DNA from: Saccharopolyspora oryzae
GTDB taxonomy: Bacteria; Actinomycetota; Actinomycetes; Mycobacteriales; Pseudonocardiaceae
Assembly (NCBI RefSeq): GCF_027853915.1
Contig: NZ_JAQGLA010000046.1
Location: 1-53,605 of the forward strand
Direction: 5' to 3'
Length of the DNA stretch: 53,605 nucleotides
In this document: piece after piece, positions 9,665 to 19,939 of the stretch
Numbering within the stretch: the first letter of the stretch is position 1
How the letters are laid out: every line of letters starts with the position of its first letter
Program-made: the position numbers and the translations under genes
Notes under the pieces: generated by a model
The model's input: the letters and a program-made list of their open reading frames with translations, nothing else
What the model was told of the DNA's origin: nothing
Databases searched by the model: none

Positions 9665-11236
9665 TCACGCCTCCTTGGCGGTGGTCGCGGCGGCCTTGCG
9701 GGCGGCTCGGTTCTGGTTGCCGAGGCGTTGCACCGCACCCAGGCCGGAGACCGACGGCTTGGACAGGAACTTGTTCTTCGAGGCCAGCGCGACCAGCGGG
9801 TGGGTCACCAGGAAGACCACGACGAGGTCCAGCACGGTGGACATGCCCAGCGTGAACGCGAAGCCCTTCACCTGGCCGACGGCGAGCACGTAGAGCACCG
9901 CGGCGGCCAGGAAGCTGACCGCGTCGGCGGACAGGATCGTGCGCCGGGCCCGGGTCCACGCCCGCGGGACGGCCGACCGGAATGTGCGGCCTTCGCGGAT
10001 CTCGTCCTTGAGCCTCTCGAAGAACACGATGAACGAGTCGGCGGTGATGCCGATGGCGATGATGAAACCGGCGATGCCGGCCAGGTCGAGGGTGAAGCCC
10101 ACCCAGCGGCCCAACAGCACCAGCGCGCCGTAGACCACGCCGCCGGAGAGCACCAGCGACAGGATCGTCAGGATGCCCAGCAGCCGGTAGTAGAGCAGGC
10201 AGTACACCGCGACCAGCAGCAGGCCGATGCCACCGGCGATCAGGCCGGCCTCCATCGAGGCCACGCCGAGCGTCGCCGAGACCGTCTCGGCCTCGGACTG
10301 GTCGAAGGCCAGCGGCAGCGAACCGTACTTGAGGATGTCCGCCAGGTCGGTCGCGCTCTGCTGGTTGAACTGGCCGGTGATCTGCGCGTTGCCGCCGAGC
10401 AGCGCGGCCTGGATCTGCGGCGCCGAGACGACCTCGCTGTCCAGCACGAACGCGGCCTGCTGGCCGACGTTGGCGGAGGTGAAGTCGGCCCAGATCTTGG
10501 CGCCCTCGCTCTTGAAGTTCAGCGAGACCGTCCAGCCCGGCTCGCCCTGCTGCGGGTTCGGCGGCACCGCCTGCGCGGTGGCGACCTCGCGGCCCGGCAG
10601 GAACACCGGCTCCAGGACGTACTTGTTCTGGCCCTCGCGGTCGCAGGTGATCAGCGGCAGCTTCGGGTCGTCGTTGCCGCGCAGCGGGTCGTCGACCGCG
10701 CAGTTCAGCGCCTGCAGCGCCTGCATCTGCACGTTCTGGTCGGTGCTCTGCCGGGTGCGCTTCGCCTCGTCGATCTGGCGCTGCTGGTCACCGGGCTGGT
10801 TCCCCTGCTGCTGGTGCGCGGCCTGCGGCGCGGTGCCCGCCGGCGGCGGGGCCTGCACCGGAACCGAGGTGACGACCTTGCGGAAGTTCAGCTCAGCGGT
10901 CTGGCCCAGCTGCTTGGCCTGATCGCCGCCCTCGCCGGGCACCGTGATGACCAGGTTGCTGCCGTCCCGGGTGACCTCGGACCCGCTGACGCCCATGCCG
11001 TTGACGCGGGTCTCGATGATCTGGCGGGCCTGGGTCAAGGCCTCGTTGCTGGGCGGCTGGCCGTCCAGGGTGCGCGCGGTGAGCGTCACCCGGGTCCCGC
11101 CCTGGAGGTCGATCCCGAGCTTGGGGTGCGGCTTGCCGTCACCGGTGAAGAACACCAGCGAGTACAGAGCGACCACGATCAATGCGAAGATCGCGAGATA
11201 ACGCCCTGGGCGGATCTGCCCGGCCGGAGGTGCCAC
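9665..11236 (-). CDS. secD: Protein translocase subunit SecD
   Basis: Partner of SecF in the export motor. The start is the GTG at 11236 (MAPPAGQIRPGRYLAIF, 523 residues) with GGACAGGAG about 10 nt upstream. The frame is open to 11413 but that extension has no family resemblance. One N-terminal membrane helix is followed by a large extracytoplasmic P1 domain beginning LGIDLQGGTRVTL, with a Gln-rich insertion around residues 140-175. The C-terminal half has five helices with the conserved AGIAGFIIAIGITADSFIVFFERLKDE. It continues directly into secF and apt. Confidence 0.96.
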   Translation of the reverse strand: MAPPAGQIRPGRYLAIFALIVVALYSLVFFTGDGKPHPKLGIDLQGGTRVTLTARTLDGQPPSNEALTQARQIIETRVNGMGVSGSEVTRDGSNLVITVPGEGGDQAKQLGQTAELNFRKVVTSVPVQAPPPAGTAPQAAHQQQGNQPGDQQRQIDEAKRTRQSTDQNVQMQALQALNCAVDDPLRGNDDPKLPLITCDREGQNKYVLEPVFLPGREVATAQAVPPNPQQGEPGWTVSLNFKSEGAKIWADFTSANVGQQAAFVLDSEVVSAPQIQAALLGGNAQITGQFNQQSATDLADILKYGSLPLAFDQSEAETVSATLGVASMEAGLIAGGIGLLLVAVYCLLYYRLLGILTILSLVLSGGVVYGALVLLGRWVGFTLDLAGIAGFIIAIGITADSFIVFFERLKDEIREGRTFRSAVPRAWTRARRTILSADAVSFLAAAVLYVLAVGQVKGFAFTLGMSTVLDLVVVFLVTHPLVALASKNKFLSKPSVSGLGAVQRLGNQNRAARKAAATTAKEA

Positions 11237-11592
11237 GGCGTTCGTTCTCCTGTCCGGTCTCGAAGCGGTGCACTTGTCGTCGTGCTCAGTCGCGCACCCG
11301 GCGAAACCTCGGCCGCCCTCTCGCGGTCGGACAGCGCAGCCGTCGTCCCCCGAGAGAACGTCTGAGAACCCGCGGGTGGTTCGGGTGCGCGGCCTCGGGG
11401 GCCAGCGCACCACCGTTCAGTCTGACAGGCCCGGCGCGGGCGACACCGCCCCGGGTGGCGACCGTCCGTAGATCAGCTGCTACGCACGGACGCGGGCCCG
11501 GAAGCGCTTCTCCGGTGCCCGCGTCGCTACCCGTTCGGCGACGCCCGCCACGCGGGACCTCGGTCGGCCCCGGTGCGAGCTCCTGCCCGTCG
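11237..11592 (-). other. yajC-secD intergenic region with stem-loops
   Basis: The 356 bp between yajC and secD hold two adjacent minus-strand stem-loops. One is at about 11463-11492 (CGTCCG paired with CGGACG, with a bulge). The other is at 11489-11525 (GACGCGGGC/GCCCGCGTC with inner CCGG). They may end or attenuate the yajC transcript before a separate secD promoter. No convincing small gene was seen. Confidence 0.45.
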
Positions 11593-11979
11593 TCAGTTGG
11601 TCTTCTGCTGCTCGATCGGCTCGGCGACCTCGGCCTTGGACTCGGTCTCGACCTTGGCCTCGGTCTCGGTCTCAGCCGGGGTCTCGTCCTTGACCTCCGC
11701 AGCCGCCTCGGCGCCCTCGGTCTGGACCTTCTCGCGGACCGCCTGACGCACCCAGGTGGTGGTCAAGCCCGGCGCCAGCTCCAGGTCGATGGTGTCGTCG
11801 TTGGTGGCCACGACGGTGCCGAACACACCGGAGGTGGTCATCACGCGGTCGCCGGGGGTGATCGAGTTCTGCAGCTTCTGCTGCTCGGCCATCGCGCGCT
11901 TCTGCTTGCGGGCCTGCAGGAACAGCGGCACCGCCAGCAGGACGATCAGCAGCGGAAGAATCAGGGAGTTGAGGTCCAT
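11593..11979 (-). CDS. yajC: Preprotein translocase subunit YajC
   Basis: Small inner-membrane partner of SecDF; 128 residues. There is one N-terminal membrane helix (residues 4-22), then the typical KQKRAMAEQQKLQNSITPGDRVMTTSGVFGTVVATNDDTIDLEL core. An acidic Glu/Ala-rich tail (85-128) is common in actinobacterial YajC. The gene is preceded by 337 bp with no gene and separated from secD by 356 bp. Confidence 0.95.
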   Translation of the reverse strand: MDLNSLILPLLIVLLAVPLFLQARKQKRAMAEQQKLQNSITPGDRVMTTSGVFGTVVATNDDTIDLELAPGLTTTWVRQAVREKVQTEGAEAAAEVKDETPAETETEAKVETESKAEVAEPIEQQKTN

Positions 11980-12316
11980 CGTGCTCCGTTCAGCGGACGC
12001 TTCGGGGCCCAGCCCTCGCAGTACTGCGCCCGAATTGTTCGGATGTTCAAGCCCCAGTGTGCCAGGTCAACTCGGGTCGACGGGTTCTCCCGCTGTTGGG
12101 AGGACCACCGCGGCCCGCCAGGGCGGGTCCGCGTCGGCCGCAGCCGCGCACGACCCGTCCGATCGGCACCGAACGAGACGTGAGGAGGATAACGTCACGC
12201 GGCGATCGCGGACGAGCGCCCCAGCTCGTGGCACCGGTCGTCGGCACTGGGTGCTCGTTCAGATCCGGTTCTGTTCAGTTTCTCGGACACCGTATCGGCG
12301 TTTTGTCACCATTCGA
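11980..12316. other. Gene-free gap between ruvB and yajC
   Basis: 337 bp holding the presumed yajC promoter. Short open frames on both strands look like GC-driven noise, and I see no repeat or hairpin strong enough to name. Confidence 0.4.
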
Positions 12317-13381
12317 TCACTCGTCGAAGAGCCCGGGGGCGTGCTCCGGCGGGACGAGTCCCAGGTGGTGCCAGGCCGCCGCGGTCGCGACCCGCCCGCG
12401 CGGAGTGCGGGCCAGCAGCCCCGCGCGCACCAGGTAGGGCTCGCAGACCTCCTCCACGGTGGTCGCCTCCTCCCCCACCGCGACCGCGAGCGTGGAGATC
12501 CCCACCGGGCCGCCGCGGAAGGAGTTGATCAGCGCGCTCAGCACAGCCCGGTCCAACCGGTCCAGGCCGAGCTCGTCGACGTCGTAGACCTCCAGCGCGG
12601 CCCGCGCGACCTCCCTGGTCACCGCACCGTCGGCGCGCACCTCCGCGAAGTCGCGGACCCGGCGCAGCAGCCGGTTGGCGATGCGCGGTGTGCCTCGCGA
12701 GCGGCCGGCGATCTCGACGGCGCCGTCGTCGCGCAGGTCCACGCCGAGGATCCCCGCCGAGCGGCGCACGACGAGCTCGAGCTCCTCCGGCGCGTAGAAC
12801 TCCATGTGCGCGGTGAAGCCGAAGCGGTCGCGCAGCGGACCGGTCAGCGCGCCGGACCGGGTGGTGGCCCCGACCAGCGTGAACGGCGCCAGTTCCAGCG
12901 GGATGCTGGTGGCTCCGGGGCCCTTGCCGACCACGATGTCCACCCGGTAGTCCTCCATCGCCAGGTAGAGCATCTCCTCGGCGGGGCGGGCGATCCGGTG
13001 GATCTCGTCGATGAACAGCACGTCGCCCTCGGAGAGGTTGGACAGCATCGCCGCCAGGTCGCCGGGCCGTTCCAGGGCCGGCCCGGAGGTGACCCGGATC
13101 GAGGTGCCCAGCTCGGTGGCGATGATCATCGACAGGCTGGTCTTGCCCAGCCCGGGCGGTCCGGAGAACAGCACGTGGTCCGGCTGGTCGCCGCGCTTGA
13201 GCGCGCCGTGCAGCACCAGCTCCAGCTGCTCGCGCACCCGGGCCTGCCCGACGAACTCGCTGAGCTTGCGCGGCCGCAGCGTCATCTCGACGTCCTGGTC
13301 GGACGGGTTCTGATGCGCGGCCAGCGAAACACCGTCGCCCGACCAGTCGGCCTCGTCGTCCTCGTACATCTCCGGCCTCAC
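12317..13381 (-). CDS. ruvB: Holliday junction ATP-dependent DNA helicase RuvB
   Basis: AAA+ motor that drives branch migration with RuvA; 354 residues. Walker A is [13 protein letters not shown], Walker B LFIDEIHR, sensor 1 VGATTRSG, and the arginine-finger segment PLRDRFGF is present. The winged-helix C-terminus ends with [17 protein letters not shown]. The ATG overlaps the ruvA stop by 4 bp. Confidence 0.98.
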   Translation of the reverse strand: MRPEMYEDDEADWSGDGVSLAAHQNPSDQDVEMTLRPRKLSEFVGQARVREQLELVLHGALKRGDQPDHVLFSGPPGLGKTSLSMIIATELGTSIRVTSGPALERPGDLAAMLSNLSEGDVLFIDEIHRIARPAEEMLYLAMEDYRVDIVVGKGPGATSIPLELAPFTLVGATTRSGALTGPLRDRFGFTAHMEFYAPEELELVVRRSAGILGVDLRDDGAVEIAGRSRGTPRIANRLLRRVRDFAEVRADGAVTREVARAALEVYDVDELGLDRLDRAVLSALINSFRGGPVGISTLAVAVGEEATTVEEVCEPYLVRAGLLARTPRGRVATAAAWHHLGLVPPEHAPGLFDE

Positions 13382-13974
13382 TTCGGCCCGAGCGTGGCCA
13401 GCGCCTTGCGCAGCACCGCAGAGGTGTCCAGGTCACCGTTGCCCGAGGCCAGCACGGTCTCGACGCTCTGCTCGGCCTGCTTGGCCGAGAAGCCCAGGCC
13501 CACCAGCGCTTCGGCGACCTCCGTGCGCACCCGGCCGTGGTCCGCGGTCGCGGCCGGCTCGACCACTCCGCCCACTGCGCCCACCTTGTCGCGCAGTTCC
13601 AGGATCAAGCGCTCGGCGCTCTTCTTGCCGATGCCGGGCACCTGGGTGAGCGTCGTCAGGTTGCCGTCGGAGAGGGCGTAGCAGAGCTGGTCCGGCGAGA
13701 GCACCGCGAGAGCGGCGAGCGCGAGGCGCGGACCGACCCCGGACGCGGTCTGCAGCAGGACGAACAGATCGCGGGCTTCAGCATCGGCGAAGCCGTAGAG
13801 GGTCAGCGAGTCCTCGCGCACGATCAGCGAGGTCCACAGCCGGGTCTCCTCGCCCCGCCGCAGCCCGGCCAGCGTGGCCGGGGTGGCGTGCACGGCCATG
13901 CCCACGCCACCGACTTCGATCACGGCGTGGTCCAGTCCGATGGACAGCACCGGACCTCGCACCGTGGAGATCAT
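13378..13974 (-). CDS. ruvA: Holliday junction branch migration protein RuvA
   Basis: Junction-binding subunit; 198 residues, start ATG with a strong AGGAGG site. The N-terminal OB-like domain (1-62), the helix-hairpin-helix region ([17 protein letters not shown] and [24 protein letters not shown]) and the C-terminal RuvB-binding domain (about 150-198) are all present. Confidence 0.97.
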   Translation of the reverse strand: MISTVRGPVLSIGLDHAVIEVGGVGMAVHATPATLAGLRRGEETRLWTSLIVREDSLTLYGFADAEARDLFVLLQTASGVGPRLALAALAVLSPDQLCYALSDGNLTTLTQVPGIGKKSAERLILELRDKVGAVGGVVEPAATADHGRVRTEVAEALVGLGFSAKQAEQSVETVLASGNGDLDTSAVLRKALATLGPK

Positions 13975-14028
13975 CGGTCAACACCTCCTGCTCGTGCCGG
14001 GATCCCCGGCATCGTTGCGCACGGCGGG

Positions 14029-14613
14029 TCAGCTGCGCGCATCGCGTCCTTCGGCGGCTTTCGCGGCGGCTTTGAGCCGGGCCTTGTGGTTGCGGGCGAG
14101 TTCGGCCGCCTTGGCCTCGGCCTGGGCCAGGCGGTTGGCCATCGGCGCGCGCCACAGGTGGCAGACGGCCAGCGCCAGCGCGTCGGCGGCGTCGGCCGGT
14201 TTGGGCGCTTCGGCCAGCCCCAGGATCTTGGTGATCATGGCGGTGACCTGCTTCTTGTCCGCTCGACCGGATCCGCTGATGGCGGCCTTGACCTCGCTGG
14301 GCGTGTGGAACGCGACCGGCAGGTCGCGCCGCGCGGCCAGCAGCGCCACGACGCCGGAGACCTGCGCGGTGCCCATCACGGTGCTCACGTTGTGCTGGCT
14401 GAACACCCGCTCGATGGCCACCACCTCGGGCTGGTGGCGGTCCATCCACCGCTCCACCTCGTCGGCCACCGCGCGCAGCCGGGAGGGCAGTTCGTCCTCC
14501 GGTGGTGTGCGCGCGACACCGACCGCGACGGGCGAAACCGACCGCCCGCGGCCACCGTCGACCACGCCGAGCCCGCAGCGGGTCAGCCCGGGGTCGATTC
14601 CCAGCACGCGCAC
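14029..14613 (-). CDS. ruvC: Crossover junction endodeoxyribonuclease RuvC
   Basis: Holliday-junction resolvase; 194 residues from a GTG. The first catalytic Asp is in [14 protein letters not shown], the Glu in [12 protein letters not shown], and the late acidic pair in [15 protein letters not shown] basic C-terminal tail (about 165-194) extends past the Escherichia coli protein, as in other actinobacteria. It is the first of ruvC-ruvA-ruvB. Confidence 0.97.
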   Translation of the reverse strand: MRVLGIDPGLTRCGLGVVDGGRGRSVSPVAVGVARTPPEDELPSRLRAVADEVERWMDRHQPEVVAIERVFSQHNVSTVMGTAQVSGVVALLAARRDLPVAFHTPSEVKAAISGSGRADKKQVTAMITKILGLAEAPKPADAADALALAVCHLWRAPMANRLAQAEAKAAELARNHKARLKAAAKAAEGRDARS

Positions 14614-14725
14614 GACGCCACCTGCCCAAACTCGGCCTGAACACTCGTTCGAAACCTTATCGAACCGCGGCGACAGCCCTCCGCACCGACACGCGAACGC
14701 ATCCCCCGTCCGGGTGAGCAGGCGC

Positions 14726-14778
14726 GGTGCGAACGGACCGCTCGCGCCATCCGCCGAGGCGAACCGGCCGTTCGCGCC
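14726..14778 (-). terminator. Tandem hairpins after the DUF4262 gene
   Basis: Two similar short hairpins (14726-14748 and 14757-14778), each built on GCGAAC...GTTCGC-like arms, can also pair with each other (GGTGCGAACGG with CCGTTCGCGCC). They lie 13 bp beyond the DUF4262 stop. Confidence 0.5.
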
Positions 14779-14791
14779 AGCCGCGAGCCGG

Positions 14792-15301
14792 TCAGGGGCC
14801 GTCGGTGCCCGGGGTCCAGCTCTCCGGGAGACCGCTGTCGGTCAGGACCGGCTGGTACTCGCGGAACCCGCCGGGAGCGTCCGGCTGCCAGGGGAACTTC
14901 GCGCCCTCCGGGCTGGAGACGATCAGCTGCACCGCCGGGAAGTCCGGTCCGCTGTAGACCAGGAACGCGCTGCCCAGGTATTCCGGGTAGTGCTGCAGGG
15001 CGACCTTCTCGAAGGTCACCGGGCACCCCTTCAGGAAGCCGTCGTAGAGCCGCCCGGGCACGAACCGCTCGCCCTGCCCGACCCGCTGCACGTAGGTGTT
15101 GACCACGGCGTTCGCCACTTCCTCCGGCAACCCGATCACCACGACCTCGGGCTTGCCGAAGCGCCGCCACGCGCCGACCGAGAAGGCGTACTGCGCGCCG
15201 CGCTCGTCGCCGGGCACGTGCATCACGGCTGCGCCGTGCCTCTCCGCGGTGTCGACCATCCACCGGCGCAGTTCATCATCCGTCTCAGCCACGATCGCCA
15301 T
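14792..15301 (-). CDS. DUF4262 domain protein
   Basis: 169 residues from an ATG at 15301. The sequence ([38 protein letters not shown], then [40 protein letters not shown] and [17 protein letters not shown]) matches the DUF4262 family, which has no known function. No signal peptide or membrane segment is seen. It sits between ruvC and a VOC protein and has its own flanking gaps. Confidence 0.8.
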   Translation of the reverse strand: MAIVAETDDELRRWMVDTAERHGAAVMHVPGDERGAQYAFSVGAWRRFGKPEVVVIGLPEEVANAVVNTYVQRVGQGERFVPGRLYDGFLKGCPVTFEKVALQHYPEYLGSAFLVYSGPDFPAVQLIVSSPEGAKFPWQPDAPGGFREYQPVLTDSGLPESWTPGTDGP

Positions 15302-15377
15302 TGTGCCTGCGAGGAGATCGGTTCCCCACCAACCCCCACGAGAGCAACCGACGGCAGCGGCTCGGACACAGCGGGTT

Positions 15378-15743
15378 TCAAGCGGCGAGGAACTCCAGGC
15401 GGTTGCCGACCGGATCTTCGGTGTGGAACCGCCGACGCCCCGGGATCTCAGCCGGATCCGCCCACCGCACGGGGTGTCCAGCGCTCTCCAGCGCGTCGGC
15501 GACCGCGTCGACGTCCACCACGAACGCCGGATGCGCTTTGCGCGCGGGCCGGAAGTCCGCTTCGACCCCGACGTGCAGTTCACCGTCCGGACCGCCGACG
15601 CCGGGCACCAGGAACCAGCAGCCGCCCCGCGCGGCCAGCAGCGGCGGTTTCGGGAGCTCCGCCCAGCCGAGCACACCCGCGTAGAACGACCTGATCAGAT
15701 CCTCCGCGCCTCGCGGACAGGAAACCTGCACGTGATGAATCAC
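15378..15743 (-). CDS. VOC (glyoxalase/bleomycin resistance) superfamily protein
   Basis: 121-residue single VOC domain beginning MIHHVQVSCPRGAEDLIRSFYAGVLGWAELPKP, with metal-ligand positions His3/4, a mid-chain HVG and a C-terminal Glu in NRLEFLAA. The GTG at 15743 has GGGGAGG 8 nt upstream. Short VOC proteins usually act as dimers, either as lyases/isomerases or as drug-binding proteins; the substrate here cannot be told. Confidence 0.85.
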   Translation of the reverse strand: MIHHVQVSCPRGAEDLIRSFYAGVLGWAELPKPPLLAARGGCWFLVPGVGGPDGELHVGVEADFRPARKAHPAFVVDVDAVADALESAGHPVRWADPAEIPGRRRFHTEDPVGNRLEFLAA

Positions 15744-15874
15744 GACACCCGCCTCCCCTGCACGGCAACAGTACGAACGTACTGCTTGTGGTCCAGGGCA
15801 ACAACCACCTCGAGCGGGGAAGAACGAAGCGGCCGGTCCCGGGGGCGGGACCCGCCGCCAGGTTGCTTCGGGCG

Positions 15875-16624
15875 TCAGCCGACCTCGGCCATGACCTCGT
15901 CCGACACGTCGAAGGCCGCGAAGACGTTCTGGACGTCGTCGCAGTCCTCGAGGGCGTCGATCAGCTTGAAGATCTTGCGCGCTCCCTCGGCGTCCAGTTC
16001 GACGTTCACCGCCGCGAGGAAGTTGGTCTCCGCCGAGTCGTACTCGATGTCGGCGGCCTGCAGCGCCTTGCGCACCTCGACCATGTCGGCCGGGTCGGAG
16101 AGGATCTCGTAGCTCTCGCCCAGGTCGTTGATCTCCTCGGCACCGGCCTCGAGCACCGCCGAGAGCACGTCGTCCTCGGTCAGCCCGTTCTTCGGCAGCA
16201 GCACGACGCCCCGGCGGGTGAACAGGTAGGACACCGAGCCCGCGTCGGCCATCGAGCCGCCGTTGCGGGTCATCGCGGTGCGCACCTCGCCCGCGGCGCG
16301 GTTCCGGTTGTCGGTCAGGCACTCCACCAGCACTGCGACGCCGTTGGGCCCGTAACCCTCGTACATGATCGTCTGCCAGTCGGCGCCACCGGCTTCCTCA
16401 CCGGCGCCGCGCTTGCGGGCGCGCTCGATGTTGTCCATCGGCACGGAGTTCTTGCGCGCCTTCTGGATGGCGTCGTACAGGGTCGGGTTGCCGTCGGGGT
16501 CGCCCCCACCAGTGCGGGCGGCAACCTCGACGTTCTTGATCAGCTTCGCGAAGAGCTTGCCGCGCTTGGCGTCGAGGGCGGCCTTCTTGTGCTTGGTGGT
16601 GGCCCACTTCGAGTGGCCGCTCAT
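15875..16624 (-). CDS. yebC: YebC/PmpR family protein (transcriptional regulator / translation factor)
   Basis: 249 residues with the invariant start [31 protein letters not shown] and the [22 protein letters not shown] segment. Family members have been described as DNA-binding regulators and, for bacterial YebC/YeeN, as ribosome-acting factors that help at polyproline stretches. It follows pdxT by 13 bp, as in many actinobacteria. Confidence 0.95.
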   Translation of the reverse strand: MSGHSKWATTKHKKAALDAKRGKLFAKLIKNVEVAARTGGGDPDGNPTLYDAIQKARKNSVPMDNIERARKRGAGEEAGGADWQTIMYEGYGPNGVAVLVECLTDNRNRAAGEVRTAMTRNGGSMADAGSVSYLFTRRGVVLLPKNGLTEDDVLSAVLEAGAEEINDLGESYEILSDPADMVEVRKALQAADIEYDSAETNFLAAVNVELDAEGARKIFKLIDALEDCDDVQNVFAAFDVSDEVMAEVG

Positions 16625-16637
16625 CTCTCCTCCGTCT

Positions 16638-17297
16638 TTACTTCGCCTGCGCTGCCGCGTTCAGCCGCGCGCGGACGATCTGTACGAAATAGCGGTGCAC
16701 GCGTTCGTCACCGCCCACCAGCTCCGGGTGGAAAGCGGTGGCGAGCACCGGTCCCTGCTGAATCGCGACGATCCTACCGACGGCGGCCGACCGACCGGAC
16801 CCGTCCGGGTCTTCCCGGACCTCGGCCAGCACCTCGACCTCCGCGCCCACCTTCTCCACCCAGGGTGCCCGGATGAACACCGCGTGCACCGGGCCGTCCG
16901 GAATTCCGGCGAAGTCCAGGTCCGTCTCGAAGGAGTCGACCTGGCGCCCGAAGGCGTTGCGCCGCACGACCACGTCCATGGCTCCCAGCGGCCGAACCGC
17001 GGACAGGTCCGGGTCCTGGTCCACGACCTCGCGCGAGAGCATGATCATCCCGGCGCACGAGCCGTAGGCGGGCAGCCCGGCGGCGAGCCGCTCGCGCAGC
17101 GGCTCGTAGAGCTCGAAGGTGTCGAGCAGCCGGGTCATCGTGGTGGACTCCCCGCCGGGCAGGACGATTCCGTCCACCTCGGCGAGCTCTTCGACGCGGC
17201 GCACCGGGCGCGCGTCGGCCCCGCAGCGCTCGAGCGCGGCCAGGTGTTCGGCCACGCCGCCCTGCAGGGCCAGGACACCGATCACGGGGTTCGTCAC
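16638..17297 (-). CDS. pdxT: Pyridoxal 5'-phosphate synthase glutaminase subunit PdxT
   Basis: Class I glutaminase giving ammonia to PdxS for PLP synthesis; 219 residues from the GTG at 17297. The triad is seen as the Cys of [10 protein letters not shown] and His-Glu of [17 protein letters not shown] and the oxyanion region ALQGGVAEH are present. The GTG overlaps the stop of the upstream amino-acid permease by 4 bp. Its partner pdxS is 7.6 kb away on the other strand, which is unusual. Confidence 0.96.
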   Translation of the reverse strand: MTNPVIGVLALQGGVAEHLAALERCGADARPVRRVEELAEVDGIVLPGGESTTMTRLLDTFELYEPLRERLAAGLPAYGSCAGMIMLSREVVDQDPDLSAVRPLGAMDVVVRRNAFGRQVDSFETDLDFAGIPDGPVHAVFIRAPWVEKVGAEVEVLAEVREDPDGSGRSAAVGRIVAIQQGPVLATAFHPELVGGDERVHRYFVQIVRARLNAAAQAK

Positions 17298-18718
17298 ATC
17301 TCCGATTGTCCTGCACGCTCCTCGGCAATCGAAGACCGGGACCTGCGGACCAGCCGCCAACCGACGAACAGGGCGATCACGACGACCGGCACCGCGTAGA
17401 ACGAAGCGCGCACCGCGAGCTCGTCGGAGAAAGCCGCCAGCACCACGATGCCCAGCAGGAACACCAGGACGATCCAGTTGGTGTACGGCGCACCGGGCAT
17501 CCGGTAGGACGGCCGCACGAGCTCACCGCGCAGGGCCCGCTTGCGCAGGCGGGCCTGCGCGATCAGCAGCGCCGACCAGGTCGCGATGACGCCCAGCGAG
17601 GCTATCGAGGTGGCGATGTCGAAGGCGTCCTTCGGGACGACGTAGTTGAGCAGCACGCCGATCAGGAACACCGCGCCGGTGAACAGCACCGCGCCGTAGG
17701 GCGCCCGGCGGTCGTTCATCCGCTCGGTGAACGAGGGCGCCTCGCCGCGCATGCCCAGCGAGCGCAGGATCCGGCCGGTCGCGTACAGGCCGGAGTTGCA
17801 GCTGGACAGGGCGGCGGTGAGCACCACGAAGTTCATGATGTCGCCGGCCCACGGGATGCCGAGGCTGGAGAAGACGGTCACGAACGGGCTCTGGTCGCCG
17901 TTGTAGGACGTCCACGGCAGCACCATCGCCAGCAGCAGCACCGAGCCGATGTAGAAGACCGCGATCCGCCACACCACGCCGTTGATGGCGCGCGGCATGA
18001 CCTTGGCCGGGTCGGCGGTCTCACCAGCGGCGATACCGGCCATCTCCATCGAGGCGTAGGCGAACATGACGCCCTGCATGCTCATCAGCACCACGGGCAG
18101 CCCGTTGGGCGTGAACCCGCCGTGGTCGACGAGGTTGTGCGCTCCCGCGGTGGTGCCGCCGACCTCGGCACCGGTGACCACCAGGGCCAGGCCGACGAAC
18201 AGGAAGGTCACGATGGCCAGCACCTTGATCACCGCGAACCAGAACTCCAGCTCGCCGAACAGCTTCACCGACAGCAGGTTGACCACCAGCAGCACGGCCA
18301 GGCAGATCAGCGCGGTGATCCACTGCGGGAAGTCCGGGAACCACTTCCCGATGTAGATGCCCGCCGCGGTGATCTCGGCGATGCCGGAGCCCGCCCAGTT
18401 CAGGAAGTACAGCCAGCCGGCGGCGAACCCGGCCCACGGTCCGATGAACTCGCGGGCGTACTCCACGAAGCTGCCCGCCACCGGCCGGTACAGCACGAGC
18501 TCGCCGAGGGCGCGCATCACGAAGAACGCCGCGATGCCGCACAGCAGGTAGGACACGACCAGGGCAGGTCCGGCCTGGGCCATCCGGCCGCCCGCGCCGA
18601 GGAACAGGCCGACACCGATGGCCCCGCCCATGGCGATCATCTGGACGTGCCGGTTCTTGAGCCCCTTCGAGTAGCCCTCTTCGGTGCCGCGGTCGAAGGT
18701 GTCGGGTGTGGTGACCAA
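17294..18718 (-). CDS. Amino-acid permease (AAT family)
   Basis: 474 residues with 12 predicted membrane segments. The N-terminal [29 protein letters not shown] followed by [37 protein letters not shown] is typical of the amino-acid transporter (AAT) branch of the APC superfamily, which includes GabP, AnsP and CycA. The substrate cannot be fixed from sequence. It overlaps pdxT by 4 bp, so pdxT and yebC may be co-transcribed from its promoter. Confidence 0.92.
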   Translation of the reverse strand: MVTTPDTFDRGTEEGYSKGLKNRHVQMIAMGGAIGVGLFLGAGGRMAQAGPALVVSYLLCGIAAFFVMRALGELVLYRPVAGSFVEYAREFIGPWAGFAAGWLYFLNWAGSGIAEITAAGIYIGKWFPDFPQWITALICLAVLLVVNLLSVKLFGELEFWFAVIKVLAIVTFLFVGLALVVTGAEVGGTTAGAHNLVDHGGFTPNGLPVVLMSMQGVMFAYASMEMAGIAAGETADPAKVMPRAINGVVWRIAVFYIGSVLLLAMVLPWTSYNGDQSPFVTVFSSLGIPWAGDIMNFVVLTAALSSCNSGLYATGRILRSLGMRGEAPSFTERMNDRRAPYGAVLFTGAVFLIGVLLNYVVPKDAFDIATSIASLGVIATWSALLIAQARLRKRALRGELVRPSYRMPGAPYTNWIVLVFLLGIVVLAAFSDELAVRASFYAVPVVVIALFVGWRLVRRSRSSIAEERAGQSEM

Positions 18719-18860
18719 GGGGTGCGGTCCTCCGTGGCGGGAGCCGGGAGTGCCCGGACTCGATGCGTTCGCCCCAGCGTGTGAGTGTGGTTACGCCGGA
18801 TGGGTCAGGGAGGACCTTAAACAGTGGTGCCCGGAGATCGACGCCGGGGTTAACGACGAC

Positions 18861-19172
18861 TCACACGGCCAGTTCCGCCAGGCGCAGCAGGGCCGTGGTG
18901 GCTGCTGCGGCGACCACGACGAGCACGAACGGCGCGCGCCGCCAGGCCAGCACTCCGCCGACCGCGACACCGGTGAACCGGGCCCACCCGGCGAAACCAC
19001 CGGACTCGAACACGGCGCTGGTGGCCACGAACGCGGCGAGCAGCACGATCGCGGAGATCGACATCAGCTGCTCCCACTGCGGCGAGATCTGCAGCCGCCC
19101 GCGCAGCAGCGGCCCGGCCAGGCGCATCGCGTACGTCCCGGCGGCCAGCGCGAAGACCACTCCGAGCGTCAT
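18861..19172 (-). CDS. azlD: AzlD family branched-chain amino acid exporter, small subunit
   Basis: 103 residues, three or four membrane helices, with AGTYAMRLAGPLLRGRLQ near the N-terminus as in AzlD/YgaH. With AzlC it forms a two-component exporter for branched-chain or related amino acids. Its ATG overlaps the azlC stop by 4 bp. Confidence 0.88.
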   Translation of the reverse strand: MTLGVVFALAAGTYAMRLAGPLLRGRLQISPQWEQLMSISAIVLLAAFVATSAVFESGGFAGWARFTGVAVGGVLAWRRAPFVLVVVAAAATTALLRLAELAV

Positions 19173-19870
19173 CGGGCCTCCTCCAGCTTCTTCGGCAGCG
19201 GCAGCGCCGCGGCGAGCCCGACGAGCGCGGCCATCACGGGCAGTCCTTCCGGCAGCACCGGGGTGGTGACCACCGCGATCAGCGCACCCACCGCGACGGC
19301 GCGCAGGGTCCGGTGCTCGCGGAGCGAGGGCATGATCAGCGCGAGCAGCGCGGCGGGCATCGCGGCGTCGAGCCCGAAGGCGCCCGGGTCGCCGACGCCC
19401 TGGCCGAGCAGGCCGCCGAGGAACACCGACGGGGCCCAAGCGCTGTACAGCGCGATGCCGGTGAGCCAGTAGGCGCGCTTCTTCCCCGCTTCGGTCTTCT
19501 GCGCCATCGCGAACGCGACGGACTCGTCGATCATGAGGTGGCTGCCGATCAGGCGGGTCGGCCAGCTGCGGCCGAACAGCCCGCCGATCGCCAGGCCGAA
19601 CGGCAGGTGGCGGGCGTTGAGCATCAGCCCGCCGAGCACCGCGGTGACCGGTGCCGCACCCGCGCTGATCAGGCCGATCACCATGAACTCCGACCCGCCG
19701 GCGAACACCACCGCGCCCATCAGCGTGACCATCCACAGCGGGACGCCCTTGCTGACCGCGATCGCGCCGAGCGAGGCACCCACGATGGCCATCGCCAGCG
19801 TCATCGAAAGGACGTCGCGCACCAGCGCATCCCGCCAGAATCCCGCTCGCGTTCGCTGAACCGTACTCAC
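19169..19870 (-). CDS. azlC: AzlC family branched-chain amino acid exporter, large subunit
   Basis: About 233 residues, five or six membrane helices, with the family core AVVFAGGSEFMVIGLISAGAAP and LNARHLPFGLAIG followed by DESVAFAM. Three starts are possible: TTG 19888, ATG 19882 and GTG 19870. I prefer 19870. A TTGACG/CATGCT promoter pair (complement of 19902-19907 and 19878-19883) would place the transcript start there, making it leaderless; no ribosome site precedes any of the three. It is divergent from the XRE-cupin regulator. Confidence 0.88.
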   Translation of the reverse strand: MSTVQRTRAGFWRDALVRDVLSMTLAMAIVGASLGAIAVSKGVPLWMVTLMGAVVFAGGSEFMVIGLISAGAAPVTAVLGGLMLNARHLPFGLAIGGLFGRSWPTRLIGSHLMIDESVAFAMAQKTEAGKKRAYWLTGIALYSAWAPSVFLGGLLGQGVGDPGAFGLDAAMPAALLALIMPSLREHRTLRAVAVGALIAVVTTPVLPEGLPVMAALVGLAAALPLPKKLEEAR

Positions 19871-19937
19871 GTTCGCTAGCATGAACAATGACGGGAGCGT
19901 TCGTCAAACCGAATTTGAGGACCGACAGAGCGAACAG
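19849..19937. promoter_or_regulatory. Divergent azlC/XRE promoter region with repeated half-sites
   Basis: The motif CGTTCG(C/T) occurs at 19850-19857, 19871-19877 and 19898-19905 on the plus strand, with an inverted AGCGAAC at 19929-19935. The first two are 21 bp apart, two helical turns. They surround the proposed azlC -35/-10 boxes, as expected if the XRE protein represses both itself and azlCD. Confidence 0.45.
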
Positions 19938-19939
19938 CC

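Noticed and set aside
11237..11413. 59-codon N-terminal extension of SecD
   Set aside because: The frame is open, but the residues are Arg/Gly-rich without family similarity, and a good ribosome site precedes the GTG at 11236.
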